Positions 50,964 to 59,769 of a DNA stretch of 64,000 bases are shown here, piece by piece (the first letter of the stretch is position 1; the number at the start of each line of letters is the position of its first letter). The stretch is from NCBI GenBank assembly GCA_030583705.1, contig CP129471.1, positions 424,506-488,505 of the forward strand, read 5' to 3'. A model generated the notes under the pieces. That model was given only the letters and a program-made list of their open reading frames with translations, was not told where the DNA came from and made no database searches. This DNA comes from Patescibacteria group bacterium (lineage in GTDB: Bacteria > Patescibacteriota > Patescibacteriia > Patescibacteriales > Patescibacteriaceae). Both the position numbers and the translations under genes were made by a program.

Positions 50964-51656
50964 TTAAGACAAATTATGTTTAGCTTTAATAATCGCCTCA
51001 GCTTGCTTGTATTTTTTAACGGTGGGCAAGAAAGGAAATAGTTTGTAAAAAGCTTTGGGTACCCAAGAGCTAATATGTCCTCCGGTTTTTACCTCAAAAA
51101 GCACCTGATCAATCCAAATTCCCCGATGACCGTTTTCTAACATAGTAAGCCAAACATCCCAGTCTTGCAGTCTTTTAATATTATTATCAAAACCAGGGAA
51201 AGCTTCTTTTCTAATTAAGGAAGTGGAGTGAATATAGGGCATACGACGCAGTCTTTCTTCACTGTAAGGAAAGAGCCTGAAAAGCTTTGGTCCATACTTA
51301 TAAGAACAATATACAAAGGCTGATTGAGGATTCTCATTCAAAGTCTGCTTCATTAAAGCCAGCATATCTTCTTTCATTACTAAATCATCGTCTGAAAAAA
51401 GTAAAAAATCTCCCTTAGCTCTAACGGCGCCAAAGTTACGACTAGGATTAGAGCCTTCATTAGGCTTGGAAAAAAAACTAAACCTATTAGCCGGAAATTT
51501 ATCTTGGTAATGTTTTAAAATCTCCTCAGTTTGGTCAGTTGAACCGTCGTTAACGACAATCACTTCCCAATCTTTTTCGCTTTGTCTTAAAATACTGTCC
51601 AAACAATCCCCGATCACCGGGCCATGGTTGTAAGTTGGAATAATAATGGAAATCAT
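50964..51656 (-). CDS. Glycosyltransferase family 2
   Basis: 230 residues. GT-A fold: MISIIIPTYNHGPVIGDCLD, then VIVVNDGSTDQTEEIL near 33-48, NFGAVRAKGDFLLFSDDDLV near 74-93 with the DDD metal site. IKRLQDWDVWLTMLENGH near 160-177 is the acceptor-side motif. No TM segment. Likely adds a sugar to the lipid-linked glycan made by this locus. Confidence 0.9.
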   Translation of the reverse strand: MISIIIPTYNHGPVIGDCLDSILRQSEKDWEVIVVNDGSTDQTEEILKHYQDKFPANRFSFFSKPNEGSNPSRNFGAVRAKGDFLLFSDDDLVMKEDMLALMKQTLNENPQSAFVYCSYKYGPKLFRLFPYSEERLRRMPYIHSTSLIRKEAFPGFDNNIKRLQDWDVWLTMLENGHRGIWIDQVLFEVKTGGHISSWVPKAFYKLFPFLPTVKKYKQAEAIIKAKHNLS

Positions 51657-51789
51657 ATTTTTATCTTTATATAGTTTATTTAATGTTAATCTTTTTTACA
51701 AACAATCTTAATGGCTCTTTAAACAATCTTAATGGTTTTATAAACAATCCTTATGATTTTAAATTTAAATAAAAGTAAAATAAAATCAA

Positions 51790-52869
51790 TTAATCTAAAT
51801 GATTTTTCAGCGCCTGATAAAAAGCCTTCACTCTTTGACTCCACTCAGAGCGACGAGCTTTTTCCAAGCCGTTTTGTCCAAGGCGTCTACGTAAGTTCTC
51901 GTCATCTATCAGCTTAATTAAAGTTTCAGCAATTAAAGAAGAGTTTTCTTCATCCACCCTTAAGCCGTTATAACCATCTTCCACCGCATCCCCTACGCCA
52001 CCGCTCAAACCCGCTACCACCGCCTTAGTAAAAGCTCCGGCTTCAAGATAAACAATGCCAAAACCTTCATAATCACCTCCCATGTTCCTAGCTGTTAAAA
52101 CAAAAATATCACAGGCCGCTAAAGCTAAGTCTCTTGCCTGATCATCCAAGTTATTTAACAACATTATGTTATCTGTCACTCCAGATCTTTGAATTAATTT
52201 TTTTATTCTTTCCTCGTCCGATCCACCCCCAATGATCACATACCTAAAATCAGGATAACGATTAATAATAGTCGGCATAGCCGCAATTACCCGGTCAATT
52301 CCCTTTCTTTCCACTAAACGTGCCACCGTTAAAATAAAAGGATAATTTTGTAAGTTGTATTTTTCTCGCCAAGCGATAATTTCTTCACTGGACGGTTTTG
52401 CTTTAATCTCCACCCCGGGATTAATAACCGCGATCTTTTTTTGCTGGGGCAAGAAGTTTTGCACTAAAACAGCGGTATAACTATTAGCACAAACCACCAA
52501 GCCCGCTCTTTTAATAATCGCTTTAGTTAAAAATCTTTTTCTAGACCCTTTAATAGCCAAGCTAAAATCATATCCATGTAATACCACCGCATAACGAAAA
52601 GGAAAAAAATAAGACAAGAGCCAACTTACAGTACCAAGTGGCAAAATTTCTCCGGCAATAATCCAATCTGGTCTCGCTTGCCGGCAAAGACGAAAAACAG
52701 TTAAAAGAGCTGCTCGCCATTTAAGTGGTCCACTTTTCTTAAGTAATTGGTTTTGCGAATTATCCACAGTAATAATTTCATCTGGCCAATATTTATGCAA
52801 ATTACCGTAATAATTTTCTACTCCACCAATCGCCGGAGGATATTCAATGGCCAATAAAACTGTTTTCAT
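51790..52869 (-). CDS. Glycosyltransferase family 4
   Basis: 359 residues, GT-B fold. N-terminal domain starts MKTVLLAIEYPPAIGGVENY; C-terminal domain has LTVARLVERKGIDRVIAAMP near 184-203 and the nucleotide-sugar site EGFGIVYLEAGAFTKAVVAG near 265-284 (E-x7-E type). A 133-bp gap with repeated AACAATCTTAATGG sequence separates it from the GT2 gene. Confidence 0.9.
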   Translation of the reverse strand: MKTVLLAIEYPPAIGGVENYYGNLHKYWPDEIITVDNSQNQLLKKSGPLKWRAALLTVFRLCRQARPDWIIAGEILPLGTVSWLLSYFFPFRYAVVLHGYDFSLAIKGSRKRFLTKAIIKRAGLVVCANSYTAVLVQNFLPQQKKIAVINPGVEIKAKPSSEEIIAWREKYNLQNYPFILTVARLVERKGIDRVIAAMPTIINRYPDFRYVIIGGGSDEERIKKLIQRSGVTDNIMLLNNLDDQARDLALAACDIFVLTARNMGGDYEGFGIVYLEAGAFTKAVVAGLSGGVGDAVEDGYNGLRVDEENSSLIAETLIKLIDDENLRRRLGQNGLEKARRSEWSQRVKAFYQALKNHLD

Positions 52870-52894
52870 AAATATTTAATAAATTGCTTATTAG

Positions 52895-54331
52895 CTACTT
52901 AACAAAAGAACTATAAATGCTTTTTAGGTCATTTAAGGTTATTGCTCTAACCAAGAAAAGCGCAATACCATATAACATGGCACCTACCGCTATAACCAAA
53001 ACTGGATGCCAATAATCCTTAAGCCAATATACCCCAAAACCCATAATCAAGCCGGCCAAAATAATTTTTGGAAAAAGCTTAAAGGTTTTATAAAAACTAC
53101 CTTCAATAATTTTTGGTACCACCGACCAACCTAAGATTAACATAAGAAAACTGGTTAAGACAACTGTTAAACAGGCTCCCAGTACACCGAATTTTGGGAT
53201 TAATATTAAGTTTAAAATAATACTAGCCAAGGCCGTGATACCCATATTGATCGTATTACGCTTTTGTTTATCACAAGCGTTAAGCAGGGAGCCAACTGGA
53301 TAACCCAAAAAGATAAAAGGAATAGCCAACATGGATAAACGTAAAGGATTAGCTGCTTCCGCAAACCCGGACTGAAAAAGAGCAACAATCGGCTCAGCCA
53401 TAATAATAACCCCAACAGCTACTGGAATAGATAGAATTAAAGAATAATTAATCGCCCGAGTAAAGGTTACGGACAATTGTTCTTTATTATTATGCCAATA
53501 TGAACTTAGAGCTGGGTAAAGCGAAGCTACAAAAGCCATGGGTAAAAATTGTAAGGCTAAAATAATTTTAAAAGGTATTTGGTAAATACCGAGTGCATAG
53601 TCACCTGCCAGCTTAAAAAGTAAAACAGAGTCAAAATAGGTATATGATCTTTGAAAAAGCAAGAAAACAGCAAAAGGTGCGGCAATAATCAATAAGGGTT
53701 TTAAAATCACTTTATTTAAAGTCGGCTTTAAAGATAACCCCTTAACTCTGTAACCGATAATAGCGGAATAAATCAGATTAAACAAACTAGCCAAAACCAA
53801 GCTAGCCATTAACCATTCTATGGATAAGCCACGGGCAAAAATCATTAAGCTGGAAAACAAAACAATTAACTGAAAAACCACCGAAGCGATACTTTCATGA
53901 AATAAATTATGAAAACCCCTTAAAGCTGCATAAAAAGTAGCAGTAAAACCGTCCAGGATCATGGAAGCCGCCGAAATATAAATCAGATGCTTGGTTAGCT
54001 CATTATATTCCCAAGCTTGGGTCCAAACAAATAAAACACTTAAGGTCATAAATCCTAAAATGAATTTTAACCCCAAAACATTAGCCACATAAGAACGAGC
54101 CTTTTCCTGATACTTAGCTACTTCTCTAGTTATAACATTCCCTATACCAATATCCAGGAAAATAGAAAAAATAGAAGTAATGGAAATCGCAAAATAATAT
54201 TGCCCTAAATCAGCTGGCCCAAGCTCTCTGGCATAAATAGTAAAATAAGTCAGAGAAATAATCTTTTGGATAACCAAAGCCAAGGTAAAGTAAGAAGTGT
54301 TTTTGGCTATATTGGCAATTTTAACAGTCAT
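52895..54331 (-). CDS. Lipid-linked oligosaccharide flippase (Wzx/MOP superfamily)
   Basis: 478 residues with about 14 TM segments. Starts MTVKIANIAKNTSYFTLALV; YARELGPADLGQYYFAISIT near 33-52 is the classic N-terminal MOP signature, and FLGYPVGSLLNACDKQKRNT near 336-355 the C-terminal repeat equivalent. Moves undecaprenyl-linked sugars across the membrane. It overlaps neither neighbour and follows gpsA by 3 bp. Confidence 0.9.
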   Translation of the reverse strand: MTVKIANIAKNTSYFTLALVIQKIISLTYFTIYARELGPADLGQYYFAISITSIFSIFLDIGIGNVITREVAKYQEKARSYVANVLGLKFILGFMTLSVLFVWTQAWEYNELTKHLIYISAASMILDGFTATFYAALRGFHNLFHESIASVVFQLIVLFSSLMIFARGLSIEWLMASLVLASLFNLIYSAIIGYRVKGLSLKPTLNKVILKPLLIIAAPFAVFLLFQRSYTYFDSVLLFKLAGDYALGIYQIPFKIILALQFLPMAFVASLYPALSSYWHNNKEQLSVTFTRAINYSLILSIPVAVGVIIMAEPIVALFQSGFAEAANPLRLSMLAIPFIFLGYPVGSLLNACDKQKRNTINMGITALASIILNLILIPKFGVLGACLTVVLTSFLMLILGWSVVPKIIEGSFYKTFKLFPKIILAGLIMGFGVYWLKDYWHPVLVIAVGAMLYGIALFLVRAITLNDLKSIYSSFVK

Positions 54332-54334
54332 AAA

Positions 54335-55345
54335 TTAAACTTTTTTAGTTTCAATTAATTCATGAATAGTAGTAGAAGGCTCAGCTCCTTCCATAATAAT
54401 CATATAAGTAGCCAAAAGAAAAGGATAGCTCTCAAGCTCTTTAACCAAAAGAGGCAGAACTTCAATCGTAGCCAAACCTTCCACAGATTTTTTCTCTTTT
54501 TTCATGGCTTCCAAAGCTTTATCTGGAGCTTCTCCCCTGCCCACTCTTTCACCAAATTCCCGATTACGAGTCGGTCCAGTACAACTCATCCACAAATCAT
54601 TACCCCAGTGCTGGCTACTGATGGTAAAACTCTCTGAACTACCACCCAACTTATTAACCGTCAATCTCTCAACTTCTTCGGCAAAACGAGAAATAAAATA
54701 AGTTTCCGAGCCATAGGGCCAACCTAAGCCCTTAATTAACCCGGCAAAAATAGCAATAACGTTCTTAAAGGCCGCACAATACTCTACACCAGCCACGTCA
54801 TTACTGGAGTAAAGCCTTAAAAAAGGAGAAGATAAAAGATTATCAATAACAGCCAAGGCTTGAGGATCCTTAGAGGCAATAGTAGCTCCCAAAGGATGCC
54901 CGTTAAAAAGATCTTCAGCAATAGTGCCACCAGCAAAGTAAACGTAAGAAAAAGAACCTGGTGGACTTAAATTAGATAAATATTTTGAAGTTAAACTACC
55001 ATCAGGAGCTAGTGCTTTAGCTGTGTTAACTAAAATAAAAGGACGATGCCCAAGAGAATGTAGACAGTTGGTAAAAACCTCGGGTACGGCTTTGGCCGTG
55101 ACGGCTAAAATAATAATATCAATCGGCTCTTTAATTTCATCCAAGCTTTGAGGGAAAATAACATCACCATTCTCCAAAAAGCCTTTTTTAACATAAGGAT
55201 GAGGTAAGCCTTGGCGTAAAGCTTCCATGGTCTCTGGGGAACGATCAAAAGCCCAAAGCTTACATTGCCCAGCACACTTATCCTTTAAATGCTTAAGCAA
55301 AGAAAAGCCAAAACTACCTAAACCGTACAATAAAACGTTGTTCAT
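54335..55345 (-). CDS. gpsA: NAD(P)-dependent glycerol-3-phosphate dehydrogenase
   Basis: 336 residues. Makes sn-glycerol-3-phosphate from dihydroxyacetone phosphate. Rossmann motif YGLGSFGFSLL near 7-17 (GxGxxG); the catalytic Lys is in EYCAAFKNVIAIFAGLIKGL near 189-208; NDLWMSCTGPTRNREFGERV near 252-271 is the C-terminal substrate region. It is the first gene of the glycan locus, translationally close to the flippase, which hints at glycerol-phosphate in the product rather than at phospholipid synthesis. Confidence 0.88.
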   Translation of the reverse strand: MNNVLLYGLGSFGFSLLKHLKDKCAGQCKLWAFDRSPETMEALRQGLPHPYVKKGFLENGDVIFPQSLDEIKEPIDIIILAVTAKAVPEVFTNCLHSLGHRPFILVNTAKALAPDGSLTSKYLSNLSPPGSFSYVYFAGGTIAEDLFNGHPLGATIASKDPQALAVIDNLLSSPFLRLYSSNDVAGVEYCAAFKNVIAIFAGLIKGLGWPYGSETYFISRFAEEVERLTVNKLGGSSESFTISSQHWGNDLWMSCTGPTRNREFGERVGRGEAPDKALEAMKKEKKSVEGLATIEVLPLLVKELESYPFLLATYMIIMEGAEPSTTIHELIETKKV

Positions 55346-55389
55346 AGAAAAAAGAAATAAAGACTACACTATAATTTAAACACTTGATT

Positions 55390-55395
55390 ATTATA
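55390..55395 (-). promoter_or_regulatory. Probable extended -10 of the gpsA-led locus
   Basis: TATAAT on the - strand (55395-55390) preceded by TGa, about 45 bp before the gpsA start. The -35 is weak. Confidence 0.45.
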
Positions 55396-55488
55396 TCACT
55401 ATTTAAGAAAAAAATCATCTGTGTAATGTTTATTATAAACAACTTGGTATTTTATTAATTTAACTTTAGAAAAATTAATAATCAACCA

Positions 55489-55514
55489 AAAAACCCGGCC
55501 TTAACCGGGTTTTT
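55489..55514 (-). terminator. Terminator after rpsI
   Basis: AAAAACCCGG (55489-55498), loop CCTTAA, CCGGGTTTTT (55505-55514), 31 bp after the rpsI stop; ends the alpha cluster. Confidence 0.9.
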
Positions 55515-55544
55515 ATTTATAGAAGAATATAGATATAGATATAA

Positions 55545-55997
55545 TTAACGCTTGCTCCACTGTGGTGCTCTTCGGGCTTTTCTAAGTCCAGGCTTCTTTC
55601 TTTCTTTCTTTCTGGCGTCTCTGGTTAACCAACCGTTAGATTTAAGGATAGCTCGCAAATCTTTATCTAAAGCCAAAAGACCCATAGCAATACCGTGTCT
55701 AACAGCTTCTGCTTGTCCATGCTTACCGCCTCCTCTAACTTTAACCGTAATATCCAAACTTTGGTCCATAGCCGCCGCTTTAAGGGGTTGAACAATAACA
55801 GTTTGGTCAATAGCTACTGGAAAATATTCTTGTAAAGATTTATCATTGATGATTATCACACCCTTACCGCCCTGATAAAGTCTAACTCTGGCACCGGAAG
55901 TTTTTCTTTTACCTAAAGCTTCCAGGTATTTTCTTTTGGAAAAATCCTGCTCAGTACTTGACTTCTTATCAATGGTGGTTTTTTTCATTTCAGTCAT
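55545..55997 (-). CDS. rpsI: 30S ribosomal protein S9
   Basis: 150 residues; ~20 more than usual at the N-terminus. Core: KYLEALGKRKTSGARVRLYQ near 23-42, VRGGGKHGQAEAVRHGIAMG near 87-106, ends RKARRAPQWSKR with the C-terminal Lys-Arg that touches P-site tRNA. Follows rplM by 5 bp. Confidence 0.96.
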   Translation of the reverse strand: MTEMKKTTIDKKSSTEQDFSKRKYLEALGKRKTSGARVRLYQGGKGVIIINDKSLQEYFPVAIDQTVIVQPLKAAAMDQSLDITVKVRGGGKHGQAEAVRHGIAMGLLALDKDLRAILKSNGWLTRDARKKERKKPGLRKARRAPQWSKR

Positions 55998-56002
55998 AAA
56001 AA

Positions 56003-56365
56003 TTATTTAACAGACAAACGTTTTATCATGTCGTTGCACAAACGGTTATTTGGCAACATTTGTTTAACAGCACGGCGTAAAACCTCTCCAGGTTCTTTAA
56101 CAAAAACCTCAGACATGGCTTTGGTTTTAAGACCCCCTGGATAACCTGAATAGCTGTAATATTTTTTTTGATCCATTTTCTTGCCGGTAAAAACCGCTTT
56201 ACTAAGATTAACAACCTCAACAAAATCTCCCTCATCTTTATGAGGTTCAAAACTCGGTTTATGTTTACCACGCAAAAGAGTAGCCGCCTTAGTGGCTAAA
56301 CGACCAATCGCCATACCTTCAGCGTCAAGAATGTGTCTTTGTCTTAAATTTGTTTGTTTGGACAT
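56003..56365 (-). CDS. rplM: 50S ribosomal protein L13, short form
   Basis: 120 residues against a usual ~142. Core motifs present: GMAIGRLATKAATLLRGKHK near 17-36 and YSYSGYPGGLKTKAMSEVFV near 70-89, MLPNNRLCNDMIKRL near 103-117. It stops right after the KRLxVY position, so the usual C-terminal ~20 residues (the PHxAQQP region) are missing. Confidence 0.95.
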   Translation of the reverse strand: MSKQTNLRQRHILDAEGMAIGRLATKAATLLRGKHKPSFEPHKDEGDFVEVVNLSKAVFTGKKMDQKKYYSYSGYPGGLKTKAMSEVFVKEPGEVLRRAVKQMLPNNRLCNDMIKRLSVK

Positions 56366-56374
56366 ATAATAAAA

Positions 56375-56725
56375 TTAAACAAGCTCAATTTGTACCATTT
56401 TTGATCCGTCACCAACTCTGTTGCCCAGTTTAACTATTCTAGTATAACCGCCTGGACGATCCTGATAGCGCTTACCCAAAATATCCATAGACTTTTTAAC
56501 AGCTAAGGGTTGAGGTAGATCTTTTATCAATAAACGACGAGCTGCCAAATCTCCGCTTTTAGAAACTGTAATAAGGCGCTCCACTAAAGACCTAACGGTT
56601 TTAGCCTTAGCTTCGGTAGTGGTAACTTTTTCATAAAGCAAAATACTGGACGCCAAATTCCTAAGCATCATTTCACGTGGTGCTTTTTTTCTGCCCAAAA
56701 TTTTTGTTGTTTTTCTATGTCTCAT
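56375..56725 (-). CDS. rplQ: 50S ribosomal protein L17
   Basis: 116 residues, normal. MRHRKTTKILGRKKAPREMM start, KVTTTEAKAKTVRSLVERLI near 34-53, and the ending GGYTRIVKLGNRVGDGSKMV. Directly after rpoA as usual. Confidence 0.96.
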   Translation of the reverse strand: MRHRKTTKILGRKKAPREMMLRNLASSILLYEKVTTTEAKAKTVRSLVERLITVSKSGDLAARRLLIKDLPQPLAVKKSMDILGKRYQDRPGGYTRIVKLGNRVGDGSKMVQIELV

Positions 56726-56755
56726 AAAGGTTATTCGTTGATTTATTTATCTTTA

Positions 56756-57601
56756 TTACTCAGACTTTTCTTCAGATACCTCTGAATCTTCAGTACTTTT
56801 TTTAGCAGACTTTCCTTTCGGCTCTTCTACTTCTTCTGTTTCTTTCATTTCTTGTGTTGCTTCACCTTCACCTTCTTCTGAAGCATTCTCCTCTTCTGGT
56901 ACTTCACCGTTTAATAAACTCCTAACTCCGTTAATTTGTGAAGACAAAATATCCACTGCCTGACCAAAAGCCTCTTCAATAGTTAGGGTACCGTCGGTGG
57001 TAATATCCAACATCATCTTATCCCAGTTAACCATCTTACCAACACGAACGTTTTCCACAGTTAAGGCCACAGCCATAATTGGTGAAAAAATGGAATCAAT
57101 ATCAATATAACCAAGTTCAGCTTTACGATTTTCGCGGTTCTCAATAGTTTCATAACCCAGGCCTCTGCTAACAAAAATTTCCATATTAAAAGTCGCTCCT
57201 ACATCGGTTAGCTGAGCAATCGGTTGATCTGGATTAACAACTGTTACACCGGCCTGTTTAACAATATCGGAAGCTTTAACTATTTTTTCTCCATCCGCTT
57301 TAAGTTCTAAACGAGCCTCATTAACTCCCTCATCCAAAATAAAACGAACATTTTTAAGGTTAAGCATGATCTGTAAAACATCTTCCTTAACGTTAGGTAA
57401 AGCCATAAATTCATGAGTAGCGCCTTCTATTTTAGCACCAACCACGGCAGCACCCGGCAAAGAAGAAAGTAGGACACGACGCAAAGCGTTGCCCAAAGTA
57501 GTTCCATAACCAGGAGCTAAAGGCTCCAAAGAAACCGTAGCACGATTTTTTTCATCGCTCTCGGTAAAAGATATTTTCTTAGGTAAAGCTATTGTATTCA
57601 T
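56756..57601 (-). CDS. rpoA: RNA polymerase alpha subunit lacking the C-terminal domain
   Basis: 281 residues against a usual 310-330. The N-terminal domain, which dimerises and holds beta and beta', is complete: LAPGYGTTLGNALRRVLLSS near 28-47 and MGLVD-type features to about residue 230. From about 232 the sequence is an acidic, Ser/Lys-rich tail (NGEVPEEENASEEGEGEATQ and on) with none of the helix-hairpin-helix LSxRAxNxL motif of the alpha CTD. So UP-element and class I activator contacts through alpha are not expected. Frame is intact up to a normal stop codon. Confidence 0.96.
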   Translation of the reverse strand: MNTIALPKKISFTESDEKNRATVSLEPLAPGYGTTLGNALRRVLLSSLPGAAVVGAKIEGATHEFMALPNVKEDVLQIMLNLKNVRFILDEGVNEARLELKADGEKIVKASDIVKQAGVTVVNPDQPIAQLTDVGATFNMEIFVSRGLGYETIENRENRKAELGYIDIDSIFSPIMAVALTVENVRVGKMVNWDKMMLDITTDGTLTIEEAFGQAVDILSSQINGVRSLLNGEVPEEENASEEGEGEATQEMKETEEVEEPKGKSAKKSTEDSEVSEEKSE

Positions 57602-57634
57602 ATGAATATGTTATCCACCGAAGTGGCTTTATAA

Positions 57635-58150
57635 TTAACGTGAGTAGAATTCCACAATCAGCTGACTGTTAATGGATTGATCCAAATCTTCTTTCTTCGG
57701 CTCATGTAAAACCTTGCCGGACATTTCACTTGGATCAAAGTTAAGCCAGCCCGGTAAAATGTTTTTCTTTAACTTGTCTTCAACATTATTAAAAAGTTTC
57801 TTTTGCTTCTTGGATTTTCTAACCGCTACCAAATCACCCGGTTTAACCTGATAAGAAGGGATATCCACCTTACGACCATTAACTTCAAACAAAGCATGTC
57901 CAACCATTTGTCTGGCTTGGGCTCTAGTAATAGCCAAACCAAAACGATAGACTACGTTATCAAGACGGGTTTCCAACATACGCAAAAGATATTCTCCGGC
58001 ATCACCTTGCTTCTTAGCTTTATTAAAAGTCAAGAAAAACTGCTTTTCACGCAAGCCGTACATTTGCTTGGCTTTTTGCTTTTCACGAAGCTGGAGTCCG
58101 TAAATACTCTGCTTCTTAGGTCTTTTAGCTTGTACATTATCCAAAGGCAT
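57635..58150 (-). CDS. rpsD: 30S ribosomal protein S4, N-terminally short
   Basis: 171 residues against ~200. The S4 RNA-binding domain is intact: SIYGLQLREKQKAKQMYGLR near 15-34, RLDNVVYRFGLAITRAQARQ near 62-81, VNGRKVDIPSYQVKPGDLVA near 90-109. The first ~35 residues of normal S4 (YxGPxCRLCRR to PGQHG) are absent; the start is MPLDNVQAKRPKKQ. In-frame stop at 58166-58168 and only 37 bp to rpsK rule out a longer start. Confidence 0.94.
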   Translation of the reverse strand: MPLDNVQAKRPKKQSIYGLQLREKQKAKQMYGLREKQFFLTFNKAKKQGDAGEYLLRMLETRLDNVVYRFGLAITRAQARQMVGHALFEVNGRKVDIPSYQVKPGDLVAVRKSKKQKKLFNNVEDKLKKNILPGWLNFDPSEMSGKVLHEPKKEDLDQSINSQLIVEFYSR

Positions 58151-58187
58151 GATGGTAAATTTAATTTAAAAAAATATAAAAATATAA

Positions 58188-58763
58188 TTAAACGCGACGA
58201 GGTTTACGGCTACGACAACCGTTATGCGGTAAAGGCGTTATATCTTTAATATAAGTAACATTCAAACCGTTAGCGTTAAGGGCTCTAACAGCCGACTCTC
58301 TGCCAGTACCAACTCCCTTAACAAAAACCTTAACCTCGCTCAGTCCGTATTCTTTAGCTTTTTCCACAGCAATTCTAGTAATAATCTGCGCAGCGTAAGG
58401 AGTGGACTTTTTAGGACCACGAAAACCAGCTAAACCGGCATTGGCCCATGATAAAACATTACCGTCGTTATCTGTTAGGGTGACAATGGTATTATTATAG
58501 CTTGAATTAACAAAAGCCTTACCTGAGTTAACTCGCTTAGGTGCGCTTTTTTTCTTACGCTTACCTTTAGCGGCCTGACGATTAGCCTTTTGTTTTTCCA
58601 ACTTCTTGCGGATTTCTTCAGGTAGTTCTTCAAGTTGTGACTTATCATCAGCTTTAATTTCAAACTGTTCCTCAAGCACCTCTAAAGAATCGTCAACCTT
58701 AGGATCAACAACTTCTTCAGCCTTATCACTTACCTCTTCTGTTTTTTGCTTATTGTCTGACAT
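58188..58763 (-). CDS. rpsK: 30S ribosomal protein S11 with N-terminal extension
   Basis: 191 residues against ~128. The core starts near 76 ([20 protein letters not shown]) and contains GAAGFRG-type [14 protein letters not shown] and [20 protein letters not shown], ending [18 protein letters not shown]. The first ~70 residues are acidic then basic ([20 protein letters not shown], then [20 protein letters not shown]). Confidence 0.95.
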   Translation of the reverse strand: MSDNKQKTEEVSDKAEEVVDPKVDDSLEVLEEQFEIKADDKSQLEELPEEIRKKLEKQKANRQAAKGKRKKKSAPKRVNSGKAFVNSSYNNTIVTLTDNDGNVLSWANAGLAGFRGPKKSTPYAAQIITRIAVEKAKEYGLSEVKVFVKGVGTGRESAVRALNANGLNVTYIKDITPLPHNGCRSRKPRRV

Positions 58764-58786
58764 AATAAAAAATAATCAAATAAATA

Positions 58787-59179
58787 TTAAGTTTTTTGCG
58801 CTACCGCCTTCTTACCAGAAGAAGCTGTTTTTCTAATATTACCTCGCACTGTTCTGTTGTTATTTTTACTGCTTTGTCCGCGAGCTGGCAAGTGCTTGGC
58901 GTGCCTTGAACCCCTATAAGAACCTATGTCCTTAAGTCTTTTAATATTAGCAGAAATATCTCGGCGCAAATCTCCCTCAACTTTAATATCCTTCTCAATT
59001 AAGGTTCTAAGGCGATTAACTTCCTCTTCTTTAAGATCCTTAACTCTGGCGTCCGGATTAATCTTAGCGGAAACCAAAACTCTGTTGGAAACTACTCTAC
59101 CTATACCGTAAATATAGGTTAAAGCGATTTCCACTCTTTTGTCGTTTGGGATCATTACACCGGCGATTCTGACAGCCAT
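58787..59179 (-). CDS. rpsM: 30S ribosomal protein S13
   Basis: 130 residues. [20 protein letters not shown] start, [20 protein letters not shown], and [20 protein letters not shown] near 87-106, where the family has RHxxGLPVRGQRTxxNARTRKG; here the block reads [16 protein letters not shown]. Contacts tRNA and bridges the subunits. Confidence 0.95.
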   Translation of the reverse strand: MAVRIAGVMIPNDKRVEIALTYIYGIGRVVSNRVLVSAKINPDARVKDLKEEEVNRLRTLIEKDIKVEGDLRRDISANIKRLKDIGSYRGSRHAKHLPARGQSSKNNNRTVRGNIRKTASSGKKAVAQKT

Positions 59180-59219
59180 ATCGTAGATAAATTAAAAATA
59201 ATAAACTTTAAATTATAAA

Positions 59220-59333
59220 TTAACCCTGTCGCTGCTTATGCTTGGGGGTTTTGCAGATAACCATTACCCGTCCTTTACGACGAATAATCTGACAATCTTT
59301 ACAAATTTTCTTAACAGAAGCTCTAACCTTCAT
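59220..59333 (-). CDS. rpmJ: 50S ribosomal protein L36
   Basis: 37 residues from ATG at 59333 to TAA at 59220-59222. [20 protein letters not shown] followed by [17 protein letters not shown], with the zinc ligands C11, C14, C27 and H32 of the classic zinc-type L36. Lies between infA and rpsM, its normal place. Confidence 0.96.
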   Translation of the reverse strand: MKVRASVKKICKDCQIIRRKGRVMVICKTPKHKQRQG

Positions 59334-59357
59334 ATTGGTTCTTTATTCAGCTTTTAA

Positions 59358-59585
59358 TTACAGGCGGTAAGTTATCCTGCCTTTAGTTAAATCATAAGGG
59401 CTCATCTCAACCTTAACCCTATCTCCTGGTGCAAGACGAATGCGAAACATTCTCATCTTACCAGATAAATGGGCCATGATTTCATGACCATTATCAAGCT
59501 TAACTCTAAAAGAAGCCGCCGGCATAAGTTCAAGAACTTCACCTTCAAGCTCAATAAAATCTTTGGAATTGCTAATATCTGACAT
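59358..59585 (-). CDS. infA: Translation initiation factor IF-1
   Basis: 75 residues from the ATG at 59585 ([17 protein letters not shown]); an ATG four codons upstream would fall in the T tract region. OB-fold: [20 protein letters not shown] near 31-50, [20 protein letters not shown] near 54-73. Occupies the A site during initiation. Leader carries alternative hairpins. Confidence 0.96.
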   Translation of the reverse strand: MSDISNSKDFIELEGEVLELMPAASFRVKLDNGHEIMAHLSGKMRMFRIRLAPGDRVKVEMSPYDLTKGRITYRL

Positions 59586-59595
59586 TATAAACAAC

Positions 59596-59633
59596 AAAAA
59601 ATTGGTAAAAACTTTTTACCAAATTTTTGGTAA
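59596..59633 (-). promoter_or_regulatory. Alternative hairpins in the infA leader (attenuator-like)
   Basis: On the - strand: arm A 59633-59626, arm B 59623-59613, arm C 59611-59602. A/B pair as TTACCAAA/TTTGGTAA; B/C pair over 10 bp as TTGGTAAAAA/TTTTTACCAA and are followed by TTTTTT (59601-59596), 10 nt before the infA ATG. B cannot pair with both. Confidence 0.55.
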
Positions 59634-59681
59634 TGTTAATAACTGAAAACAAAAATATTCAGTATTTTTACGTGTAAAACT

Positions 59682-59710
59682 ATTATATAGTGGGAAATAA
59701 AATATGTCAA
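59682..59710 (-). promoter_or_regulatory. Perfect consensus promoter of the alpha cluster
   Basis: On the - strand: TTGACA (59710-59705), 17-bp spacer, TATAAT (59687-59682). It would transcribe infA through rpsI. Leader about 90 nt. Confidence 0.88.
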
Positions 59711-59769
59711 GGGATTTTTGCTTCATTGAATTATCTTTAAAATATGGCTAATCTTAGATTATTTTAAAG

